This document shows positions 6,812-13,802 of a stretch of 13,907 nt of DNA, one piece after another. The position numbers and the translations under genes were made by a program. The notes beneath the pieces were generated by a model that worked only from the letters and a program-made list of their open reading frames with translations, had not been told where the DNA came from and ran no database searches. This DNA comes from Dehalococcoidia bacterium (GTDB lineage Bacteria; Chloroflexota; Dehalococcoidia; Dehalococcoidales; DAOWKM01): positions 1 to 13,907 of the forward strand of contig DAOWKM010000036.1 of NCBI GenBank assembly GCA_030643695.1. The letters run 5' to 3'. Within the stretch, counting starts at the first letter, position 1; every line of letters starts with the position of its first letter.

Positions 6812-6817
6812 TATAAT
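6812..6817 (+). promoter_or_regulatory. Putative -10 element for the M20/activase operon
   Basis: A perfect TATAAT stands 31 nt before the TTG start of the M20 gene. At 17-nt spacing the upstream hexamer is TAGAAA (four of six matches to TTGACA). The inferred leader is about 25 nt and holds the GAGGAAGAG ribosome-binding site. The promoter is divergent from the nusA promoter, with about 70 bp between the two -10 boxes. Confidence 0.45.
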
Positions 6818-6848
6818 AATTAAAGCGCTTCTCAAATGAGGAAGAGTT

Positions 6849-8021
6849 TTGGATTTAGAAAAATTAAAGGCTTCAGTCAGAGACGAGATAGATAGTCGCC
6901 GCCATCAGCTTGCTGAGTTAAGCCTAAAAATCCACTCCTGCCCCGAACTAGGTTTCCATGAGGTCAAGGCAGCTGACTGGCTAACCCAATACTTAGCGGA
7001 GAATGGCTTTTCTATAGAACGGGGCATCTGCGAGCTACCGACCGCCTTTAGAGGAAGTTATGGACAAGGAAAGCCAGCTATTGCCATCCTGGCTGAGTAT
7101 GACGCCTTACCTGAGCTTGGTCATGCCTGTGGTCACAATCTAATAGCTGCCGGTGCTGTTGGCACCGGAGTAGCTTCTCGGTCAGCTATTGACCAATTCG
7201 GAGGCAGCATCCTGATTATCGGCACACCGGCTGAGGAGCTATATGGGGGCAAGGTAGTAATGGCAAACCGAGGAGCCTTTAACAATGTGGACATAGCTAT
7301 GATGGTGCACCCGGGAACACATAATACCGCTACCACCGAAGCCCTTACCTGCCAGGCGCTAGATATTGAATTCTTTGGCAAAGAGGCTCACGCTGCATCT
7401 AAACCAGAGGCAGGTATCAATGCCCTAGAGGCAATGCTAAATTCCTTTGCCGCTATTAACTCACTCAGGCAGCACATTAAGGATAAGTCCCGCATCCATG
7501 GTATTATTACCGATGGCGGCACAGCAGCTAATATTGTTCCCGCTCATAGTGCTGGAACCTTCCTGGTGCGTGCTGAGAATGATGCCTACCTTGATGAACT
7601 GAAACAAAAAGTCCTAAATTGCTTTATCGGTGCTGCCACGGCTAGTGGAGCCCGCCTAGAATATAAGTGGGGTAACATCCGCTATGCCCCACTGCGTAAT
7701 AATCTAACCCTGGCTCGATTATTCAAAGAAAATATGCAATCACTGGGGCGCAAGGTTAAACTCTCCGACCCTAATAAAGCTTTCGGTAGCACTGATATGG
7801 GTAATGTCAGTCAACTAGTGCCCAGCATCCACCCTTTCGTAGCCATAGCCCCAGAGGAAATAATAGCCCATTCTCCCCAATTCGCCTCGGCGGCTGCCTC
7901 GGAGGCAGGCATCCAAGGCCTCCTTGATGCCGCTAAGGCTCTAGCCATGACTGTTGTTGACCTGGTAGCCAAACCTGAAATAGTTATCGAGGTTAAAAGA
8001 GAGTTTCAACAAGAGAAATGA
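6849..8021 (+). CDS. M20 family metallo-amidohydrolase (PM20D2/AbgB-like)
   Basis: A 390-aa cytosolic hydrolase of the M20 family. Metal-binding signatures are GHACGHN (91-97, with C94 and H96), GTPAEE (125-130), H154 in MMVHPGTH, and a late H341 in IIAHSPQFA. GKEAHAASKPEAGINALEA (178-196) marks the start of the lid/dimerisation domain. A cysteine in GHACGHN instead of Asp is the pattern of the M20D/carboxypeptidase-like amidohydrolases (hippurate, p-aminobenzoyl-glutamate and dipeptide types). Substrate cannot be read from sequence. The TTG start has GAGGAAG just upstream; an ATG at 6837 is in a different frame. The stop overlaps the next gene as ATGA, so this hydrolase is co-translated with the activase-type genes, an unusual partnership that suggests its amide or ester product feeds or regulates that system. 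Confidence 0.87.
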   Translation: MDLEKLKASVRDEIDSRRHQLAELSLKIHSCPELGFHEVKAADWLTQYLAENGFSIERGICELPTAFRGSYGQGKPAIAILAEYDALPELGHACGHNLIAAGAVGTGVASRSAIDQFGGSILIIGTPAEELYGGKVVMANRGAFNNVDIAMMVHPGTHNTATTEALTCQALDIEFFGKEAHAASKPEAGINALEAMLNSFAAINSLRQHIKDKSRIHGIITDGGTAANIVPAHSAGTFLVRAENDAYLDELKQKVLNCFIGAATASGARLEYKWGNIRYAPLRNNLTLARLFKENMQSLGRKVKLSDPNKAFGSTDMGNVSQLVPSIHPFVAIAPEEIIAHSPQFASAAASEAGIQGLLDAAKALAMTVVDLVAKPEIVIEVKREFQQEK

Positions 8022-9004
8022 TTAAGGTAGGTATTCCCAGAGCCCTACTCTACTACCAATACTACCCTATGTGGAAGACCTTCTTTGAAGAAATGGGAGC
8101 GGAAGTGGTAGTTTCACCACCAACTACCCAGACCATGGTGTCAGAAGGCTCATCACGGGTAGTAGCTGATACCTGTTTGCCAGTAAAGGTTTTTTGCGGT
8201 CATGTTCTTTCCCTAGTTGAAAAGTGCGACTACATTTTTATTCCTGCCGTCCGCAGTGTGAAAAGGAGGGTTTATAACTGCTCCAAGTTCCTTGGCTTGC
8301 CTGATATGACTAAAGCGGTTATCCCTGAGTCCCCGCCTATCCTAGATATAGATATTGATGTTAACCAGGGAAAGCGTAAACTGTATCATAACATTTATAA
8401 ACTGGGGCGGCACTTCACCTGGAATCCGTTCAAGGTCAGGCAAGCCGCTATAGCTGCCTGGCAAAGCTTCTTAATTTATCAACGATTAATGTCCTGCCAT
8501 AGATTAACACCGCCGCAGGCAATAGCTAAGATGACCGGTGAAATTGAGCCAAAGGCACCGTCTTTAACCCAAACCACTATCGCCCTCATCGGTCATCCTT
8601 ATCTGCTCTATGATGAACACATAAACCACCGCCTCATCCACCGGCTGGAGCAGGCTGATAACAAGATATTAACCCCAGAGACGCTCACCAAAGAGGAGCT
8701 CCAGTCGGCTATAGCTAGACTGGTAGGCAGAGCCTACTGGACATACGAGGATGAAATAGTGGGTGCCGGAGGGCACTACTTACAAAGTGGAGCTGACGGA
8801 GTTATTGGCCTAATGACCTTTGGTTGTGGACCCGATTCGTTAATGATGGACATAGTGCGCCGGGCGAGTAAACTAGGGACTACCCCCTTTATGAGCCTTA
8901 CCCTAGAGGAGCACACCAGTGAAGCCGGTGTAACTACTCGGCTGGAAGCCTTCCTTGATATGATACATAGAAGGAAAAGAAGGCAGGTAAAAGTATGCGC
9001 ATAG
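8018..9004 (+). CDS. DUF2229-type protein related to acyl-CoA dehydratase/activase systems (paralogue A)
   Basis: A 328-aa protein opening KVGIPRALLYYQYYPMWK, the signature of DUF2229 (PF09989), which occurs in the multidomain CoA-substrate-specific activase proteins and resembles the cluster-binding subunits of 2-hydroxyacyl-CoA dehydratases. Cysteines at 53 (DTCLPVK), 60 (FCGH), 70 (KCDYIFIP), 88 (YNCSK) and 270 (FGCGPD) are candidate Fe-S ligands; DTCLPVK and GCGPD are the conserved positions as I recall them. The C-terminal end carries E-H-T-SEAGVTTRLEAFLD, also found in the next gene as LSTRLEAFVD, so the two are paralogues. Start overlaps the M20 stop (ATGA) and end overlaps the next gene by 10 nt: tight translational coupling. 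No signal peptide or membrane segment. The reaction is unknown. Confidence 0.82.
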   Translation: MIKVGIPRALLYYQYYPMWKTFFEEMGAEVVVSPPTTQTMVSEGSSRVVADTCLPVKVFCGHVLSLVEKCDYIFIPAVRSVKRRVYNCSKFLGLPDMTKAVIPESPPILDIDIDVNQGKRKLYHNIYKLGRHFTWNPFKVRQAAIAAWQSFLIYQRLMSCHRLTPPQAIAKMTGEIEPKAPSLTQTTIALIGHPYLLYDEHINHRLIHRLEQADNKILTPETLTKEELQSAIARLVGRAYWTYEDEIVGAGGHYLQSGADGVIGLMTFGCGPDSLMMDIVRRASKLGTTPFMSLTLEEHTSEAGVTTRLEAFLDMIHRRKRRQVKVCA

Positions 9005-10071
9005 GCATGCCCCATATGGGCAACTTATATATACCGTTTAAAGCTTTATTTCAAAGGCTTGGTGTTGACTTTGTAATACCACCAGTCAATAACCAGCATA
9101 CCCTGTCTCTAGGGGTTAAGTATTCTCCGGAAGGGCTGTGCATTCCATTCAAGTTAACTCTAGGCAACCTGATTGAAGCTGCCGAGCTGGGGGCAGATAC
9201 CCTGCTTGTACCTGGGGGCTCAGGCATCTGTCGCCTAGGCTATTATGTGACAATACAAGAACAAATCCTTCGCGACCTGGGATATAATGGTGAAATAATC
9301 AGTGTAGGGTTTTCCCAGCACAAGCTATCCGGCTTACTGAAGACAATTAAACACCTATCAAACAATGCCCCCTGGCCTAAGATTATCTCAGCCTTTCGTT
9401 TTGGCTTGGCTAAGCTAAACGCTATGGACAGAATAGAGCGGATAGTGCAAAAGGTACGCCCTGTAGAGGAGGTAAAGGGAACGGCTAATCAGCTATTTAC
9501 TAAAGCGATTAATGCTATTGACAAGGCAAATGATTATGCTCCCTTGAAGAAGGTGCAAGTAGACTACATCAATCAGCTTAATCAAGTAACTAAGGATGAC
9601 ATTCAACCACTAATAGTGGGTGTCGTCGGGGAATTCTATGTATTACTAGAACCATTCTCCAATCTAGATGTGGAGAGTGAGTTGGGTAAGTTGGGGGTAG
9701 AGGTAAGACGGACAACCTTCATCTCAGAGTGGACTAAATTCACCCTGTTTCTTAATCCCCTGGGTGTAAATGAGAAAAAACGAATCCACAAGGCAGCCCT
9801 ACCCTACCTCAAGCGGGATATCGGTGGCGATGGCTGGGAGTCAGTGGGGGAAAAGGTGCTTCACGCCAAGGAGTATGATGGTTTAATCCATTTAGCTCCC
9901 TTCACCTGTATGCCTGAGATAGTAGCTCAGAATATTATGCCATCAACCAAGGAGGATATCCCGGTGCTAACCATACTTTGTGATGAGCAGATAGCCAAAC
10001 CGGGTTTGTCAACCAGGCTGGAGGCTTTTGTTGACCTGCTGGAACGCAAGCGGCGGGCACACAATAATTAA
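8995..10071 (+). CDS. DUF2229-like/2-hydroxyacyl-CoA dehydratase-related protein (paralogue B)
   Basis: A 358-aa protein beginning MRIGMPHMGNLYIPFKALF and ending near PGLSTRLEAFVDLLERKRR, the same beginning and end as the preceding gene, so it is a diverged paralogue with an extra middle segment (about 105-205). Candidate cluster cysteines are C49 (EGLCIPFK), C79 (GGSGICRLGYY), C305 (FTCMPEI) and C329. EGLCIPFK corresponds in place to DTCLPVK of paralogue A, and GGSGICRLGYY resembles the cysteine loop of dehydratase-type subunits. It may form a heterodimer with paralogue A that is reduced by the ATPase encoded next; that is inference from order and family. The ATG at 8995 overlaps the previous stop by 10 nt, with AGGT a few bases upstream. 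Confidence 0.8.
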   Translation: MRIGMPHMGNLYIPFKALFQRLGVDFVIPPVNNQHTLSLGVKYSPEGLCIPFKLTLGNLIEAAELGADTLLVPGGSGICRLGYYVTIQEQILRDLGYNGEIISVGFSQHKLSGLLKTIKHLSNNAPWPKIISAFRFGLAKLNAMDRIERIVQKVRPVEEVKGTANQLFTKAINAIDKANDYAPLKKVQVDYINQLNQVTKDDIQPLIVGVVGEFYVLLEPFSNLDVESELGKLGVEVRRTTFISEWTKFTLFLNPLGVNEKKRIHKAALPYLKRDIGGDGWESVGEKVLHAKEYDGLIHLAPFTCMPEIVAQNIMPSTKEDIPVLTILCDEQIAKPGLSTRLEAFVDLLERKRRAHNN

Positions 10072-10089
10072 ACGGTAAAAGGAGAGCTG

Positions 10090-11064
10090 ATGGAAGCCTA
10101 TTTAGGTATAGATGTTGGTTCAGTAACTACCAAGCTGGCGGTGTTGGATAAGAATGATAAGCTGGTTACCCACATCTACTTATTAACGCAGGGTAAACCT
10201 ATTGAAATGGTGCAGCAAGGGCTGAAACAAATCAAACAGCAACTGCCTAAGGATGTTAACCTTCGCAGTGTGGCTACCACCGGGAGCGCCCGTTACCTAG
10301 CTGGAGTTATTGTCGGCGCCGATTTAGTCAAGAATGAAATTACCAGTCATGCTGTGGCTGCCTTACAGTATAACCCTGAAGCGCAAACTATCATTGAGAT
10401 TGGGGGGCAAGATAGTAAGATTATCATCGTTAGAGATGGAATAGTAACCGACTTTGGGATGAATACGGTATGTGCTGCCGGCACCGGTAGCTTTCTTGAC
10501 CATCAGGCACTACGCCTCAATATGACTATTGAGGAGTTCGCTAAGCGAGCATTAGATAGCGATACCCCGGTGCGTATTGCCGGGCGGTGCACCGTTTTTG
10601 CTGAATCGGACATGATTCATAAGCAACAAATGGGACACCGAACTGAGGATATTCTCTATGGTCTGTGTCAGGCATTGGTTCGTAACTACCTTAATAATGT
10701 TGGCTTAGGCAAGGAGATTAAACCCCCGATAGTATTCCAGGGTGGGGTTGCCTTTAACCAAGCTATAGTTAAGGCACTTCAAGAGGAACTTAACACCGAA
10801 ATTATTGTTCCACTCCACCATGAGGTTATGGGAGCAATAGGTGCTGCCCTACTGGCACATGAAAGGATAGCCGATAACAACAACGGGAGTAAATTCAAGG
10901 GGTTTGGTGTAAGTGAAGTAAAATACCATACTTCCTCATTTATCTGTAAGGCCTGCCCTAACCAGTGTGAGATAGCCCAGATTTCCCTTAATGGGCAAGT
11001 TCTTGCCCGCTGGGGAGGTCGCTGTGACATATGGGAAAGGGACCCTAGTAGCCAGAAACTCTAA
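10090..11064 (+). CDS. BadF/BadG/BcrA/BcrD-type ATPase (acyl-CoA dehydratase activase-like, HgdC family)
   Basis: A 324-aa ASKHA-fold ATPase. The phosphate-1 loop is GIDVGSVTTK (6-15); GGQDSK (105-110), NTVCAAGTGSFLDHQ (125-139) and IAGRCTVFAESDM (163-175) follow, with C128 and C167 being the two cysteines that in HgdC homodimers hold one bridging [4Fe-4S] cluster. HHEVMGAIGAAL (243-254) ends the core. Family members couple ATP hydrolysis to injection of a low-potential electron into a partner Fe-S protein. After the core, about 45 extra residues carry C286-x2-C289-x3-C293 and C312 (GGRCDIWE), a likely second metal or Fe-S site; such tails occur in the larger activase proteins. A strong AAAGGAG precedes the ATG, 18 nt after paralogue B. 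It is the natural partner of the two upstream genes; no HgdA/HgdB-like dehydratase is in the window. Confidence 0.9.
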   Translation: MEAYLGIDVGSVTTKLAVLDKNDKLVTHIYLLTQGKPIEMVQQGLKQIKQQLPKDVNLRSVATTGSARYLAGVIVGADLVKNEITSHAVAALQYNPEAQTIIEIGGQDSKIIIVRDGIVTDFGMNTVCAAGTGSFLDHQALRLNMTIEEFAKRALDSDTPVRIAGRCTVFAESDMIHKQQMGHRTEDILYGLCQALVRNYLNNVGLGKEIKPPIVFQGGVAFNQAIVKALQEELNTEIIVPLHHEVMGAIGAALLAHERIADNNNGSKFKGFGVSEVKYHTSSFICKACPNQCEIAQISLNGQVLARWGGRCDIWERDPSSQKL

Positions 11065-11079
11065 ATTGGAAATCAAATC

Positions 11080-11181
11080 ATGGGTGAAGAGGTAGTTATT
11101 ATTGGTGGTGGTCCGGCTGGGCTTACTGCCGGGGATGGAGCCACCGCTGCTATCTATGCTGAAAAATTCATCACCGAATAA
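11080..11181 (+). pseudogene. Internally deleted thioredoxin-reductase-like flavoprotein gene (33-codon remnant)
   Basis: Hand translation from an ATG at 11080 gives MGEEVVIIGGGPAGLTAG followed directly by DGATAAIYAEKFITE and TAA. The first 18 residues are the FAD-binding GxGxxG start of a thioredoxin-reductase-like enzyme. The last 15 match the extreme C-terminal helix of the same family (usually seen as AAGDGxxAAxxAEKYL). About 270 codons that should lie between are missing, with the frame kept. The join falls at LTAG/AAGDG, where both ends would share ACTGCC-type bases, so a short-homology deletion is likely. It starts 15 nt after the ATPase gene and was probably the last gene of that operon, perhaps its electron donor. 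It cannot be a working enzyme. A collapsed assembly is the main alternative. Confidence 0.75.
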
Positions 11182-11213
11182 ATAAAATCAAAGAAGAATT
11201 GCCCAATAAAGCT

Positions 11214-11241
11214 TTTACTCCGCCCCCGGGTGAAGTATAAT
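11214..11241 (+). promoter_or_regulatory. Putative promoter of the rplI-dnaB-dnaD-dnaC operon
   Basis: A perfect TATAAT (11236-11241) lies 17 nt before the rplI start, with TTTACT (four of six matches) 16 nt upstream. The leader would be only about 11 nt and contains AAGG as ribosome-binding site. The rest of 11182-11258 shows no gene or hairpin with a T-tract. Confidence 0.5.
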
Positions 11242-11258
11242 TATAAAAAGGTAAAATT

Positions 11259-11702
11259 ATGAAGGTCATTTTCCTGGAAGATGTGCCCAGAGTGGCTAGG
11301 GCTGGTGAGATAAAGGAAGTAGCCGATGGCTACGGCAGGAACTTTCTCATACCGAAAAGGCTAGCCCTATTAGCCAAGCCTTCGGCAGCTACCCTGGCAG
11401 AAACACAACGCAGAATAAAAGTCCAAACCGAGAGCGAGGTTGCTAAACTGGCTCAACATCTAGAAGGGAAGGAGATTAGTCTAAAAGTTCGGGTCGGAGC
11501 CAAAGACCGATTGTATGGCTCAATCACCAACGCCGATATTGCTAGTGAGTTGCAAAACACTACCGGGCTAGCTGTTGACAAAAGAAGGGTAGAGTTAGCC
11601 GAGCCCATTCGTCAACTTGGCAGCTATGAGGTAGCCATCAGACTAGCCAAGGATGTAATACCTAAAATAAAGGTTACGGTGACAGAAAAGGAGACAGAGT
11701 AG
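11259..11702 (+). CDS. rplI: 50S ribosomal protein L9
   Basis: A 147-aa protein, the usual length for L9, which binds 23S rRNA near the base of the L1 stalk. MKVIFLEDVPRVARAGEIKE and VADGYGRNFLIPKRLA are the canonical N-terminal domain. A long connecting helix (about 45-75) leads to the C-terminal domain with VGAKDRLYGSITNADIASEL and GSYEVAIRLAKDV. It starts at an ATG with AAGG 7 nt upstream and ends one base before dnaB. L9 next to dnaB is a very common bacterial arrangement. Confidence 0.97.
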   Translation: MKVIFLEDVPRVARAGEIKEVADGYGRNFLIPKRLALLAKPSAATLAETQRRIKVQTESEVAKLAQHLEGKEISLKVRVGAKDRLYGSITNADIASELQNTTGLAVDKRRVELAEPIRQLGSYEVAIRLAKDVIPKIKVTVTEKETE

Positions 11703-11703
11703 A

Positions 11704-13092
11704 GTGTATGGCGAAAAACTGCCACCACATGATATTGATGCCGAGGAAGCAGTGATTGGCTCGCTGCTAATAGATGGCACCGCCATTTATAAAATTGCTA
11801 CTCTCCTAAACCAGCCAGACTTCTACCATGAACAAAATCAATGGCTATATGGGGCGTGCCTATCGCTTTACCAGCGTAATGAGGCAATAAACCAGATTAC
11901 GGTAGCTCAAGAGCTAGACCGTCAAAAGAAACTGGAGGCGTGTGGCGGTGCTGCCTATTTAAGTCACCTAATAGCTAATTGTCCTACCTCTCTTGATGTT
12001 GAGCATTATGCTCAAATTGTCTATCGCCTGTCGGTAATGCGTCACTTAATTAATGCCGCTAATCAAATTGAGGCTATCGGTTATGAGGCAGACCCGAATG
12101 TTGATGCCAGCCTTAGTCGGGCTGAGGATATACTGTTCAGGCTGCGTCATGGGCAAAGTCCCCGAGGCTTCATCCATATCCGCCAAGTGCTGGATAAGTA
12201 TTTTGAGACCACTCCCAGCCCGGCTACTGAAGTAGAAGGCTATCCAGAGCCAATCCCCTATGTGCTGTCTGGTTTTACTGGCTTAGATGAATTCTTTGGC
12301 GGATTTCAACACTCTGACCTGATTATCATTGCCGGCAGACCCAGCCTGGGCAAAACTAGCCTAGCCCTGAGTATCGCCAGAAATGCTGCGGTGGAACAGG
12401 GGGCGTGCGTGGCTCTATTCAACCTAGAGATGGCACAGGAAGCATCGGTCTTGCGCATGCTATCCAGTGAATCCGGGGTCAATTCAAGACGAGTCCGCCT
12501 CGGGCTTCACACCGAGGAAGAGGAAAAAAGGATTATGGCTGCCACTGGCATCCTTTCCGAAGCACCAATCTACATTGATGACACCCCCCAACTCCGAGTA
12601 GTAGAGATGCGGAGCAAAGCCCGCCAACTCCACCATGAGCGCGGCATCAACCTCATTATCGTTGACTACCTGCAACTGATGCAGGGAGATGGAAGGGGAG
12701 AAAATAGGGTTCAGGAGATTAGCTATATCTCTCGTTCCCTTAAGGGGTTAGCCCGTGAGCTTAATGTGCCGGTGCTAGCCGTATCCCAGCTTAGCCGAGC
12801 TGTAGAATGGCGGGCTTCACATATACCCCAGCTTTCTGACCTGCGTGAAAGCGGCAGTATTGAACAGGATGCTGATGTTGTTATGTTTATCTACCGAGAT
12901 GAAGTCTACTACACCAGAGAGGAATGGGAACGGGAACACCCCGATAAAGACTACCCACGAGAGATTGCTGATATCATAATTGCCAAGCACCGTAATGGAC
13001 CTACTGGTCAAATAAAATTACGTTTCAGGCACAATCTAGCCAAGTTTGAAAACTTTGAAAATATTACTACCCAAGAGCCGAGTTTATTATGA
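11704..13092 (+). CDS. dnaB: Replicative DNA helicase DnaB
   Basis: A 462-aa hexameric 5'-3' helicase that unwinds the fork and recruits primase. The N-terminal domain opens PPHDIDAEEAVIGSLLIDG (7-25) and the linker is around 150-185. The RecA-like domain has Walker A AGRPSLGKTSLAL (210-222), the LEMAQE motif (241-246), Walker B LIIVDYLQLM (317-326), SQLSRAVE (361-368) and DLRESGSIEQDADVVMF (379-395). All catalytic motifs are intact and there is no intein, which is notable only because DnaB is a common intein site. The GTG start lies one base after the rplI stop, with AAAGGAG about 11 nt upstream; the nearby ATG at 11708 is out of frame. The stop overlaps the next gene as ATGA. Confidence 0.97.
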   Translation: MYGEKLPPHDIDAEEAVIGSLLIDGTAIYKIATLLNQPDFYHEQNQWLYGACLSLYQRNEAINQITVAQELDRQKKLEACGGAAYLSHLIANCPTSLDVEHYAQIVYRLSVMRHLINAANQIEAIGYEADPNVDASLSRAEDILFRLRHGQSPRGFIHIRQVLDKYFETTPSPATEVEGYPEPIPYVLSGFTGLDEFFGGFQHSDLIIIAGRPSLGKTSLALSIARNAAVEQGACVALFNLEMAQEASVLRMLSSESGVNSRRVRLGLHTEEEEKRIMAATGILSEAPIYIDDTPQLRVVEMRSKARQLHHERGINLIIVDYLQLMQGDGRGENRVQEISYISRSLKGLARELNVPVLAVSQLSRAVEWRASHIPQLSDLRESGSIEQDADVVMFIYRDEVYYTREEWEREHPDKDYPREIADIIIAKHRNGPTGQIKLRFRHNLAKFENFENITTQEPSLL

Positions 13093-13802
13093 AGCAGCTT
13101 ACCGGTTTCCCAGCCAAGATGCAGTTTACCCCTATACCTAATTTCTTCTTCAGTGCGCTACTGCCACAAATTAGTGATATTACTGAGCTAAAGACGACTC
13201 TCTATATTTTGGGAGCACTCTACCACAAACGAGGTTACCCCCGCTTCATCACCCTTAGCGAACTCCTAGCTAATACCAGCTTGATGACTAGCCTCAGGGA
13301 GGCGGCAAAGCCGCCTGACGAGGTACTGCGTAACGCTCTGGAAATGGCTACCAAGCGAGGGACTCTCCTCCACATTGTGTTAGACCGAGATGGAGTACCC
13401 GAGGATATTTATTTCCTCAATACTGAATCTGATAGACAGATTGTAGCTAAAATTCAAAATGGTGAGCTCACCTTAACCGGGCTGAAAGCTGAGGGGCAAG
13501 GCTATATTGAGACCGAGGAACAACCTGACATCTTTACCCTTTACGAGCAGAACATTGGTATGCTAACCCCGATGATTGCTGAAGAGCTGCGCGAAGCGGA
13601 GAAACTCTATCCGGTAACCTGGATTAAAGATGCCATTAAAGAGGCGGTTAACCACGGTAAACGCAAATGGAGCTATATTTCAGCAATTTTAGAGCGCTGG
13701 TCATCAGAAGGTAGGAGTAATGGAACATATCGGCGAGATTTTAAGAAGACAGACCCGGATAAATACATCAAGGGCAAATATGGACGCATGGTCAAACGCT
13801 GA
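13089..13802 (+). CDS. DnaD-domain replication (primosome) protein
   Basis: A 237-aa protein with the two-domain layout of DnaD/DnaB(Bsu)-type primosome proteins. The N-terminal winged-helix-like part (about 12-110) includes FTPIPNFFFSALLP and TTLYILGALYHKRG. The C-terminal DnaD domain (about 147-206) contains IFTLYEQNIGMLTPMIAEEL and the hallmark YISAILERW (196-204, pattern YxxxILxxW), followed by a basic tail rich in Lys, Arg and Asp. Such proteins remodel origin DNA and help load the helicase in Firmicutes. The ATGA overlap with dnaB and the DnaC-like gene that begins inside its 3' end argue that helicase, DnaD protein and loader are made together. Exact role in initiation or restart is inferred. 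Confidence 0.85.
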   Translation: MKQLTGFPAKMQFTPIPNFFFSALLPQISDITELKTTLYILGALYHKRGYPRFITLSELLANTSLMTSLREAAKPPDEVLRNALEMATKRGTLLHIVLDRDGVPEDIYFLNTESDRQIVAKIQNGELTLTGLKAEGQGYIETEEQPDIFTLYEQNIGMLTPMIAEELREAEKLYPVTWIKDAIKEAVNHGKRKWSYISAILERWSSEGRSNGTYRRDFKKTDPDKYIKGKYGRMVKR

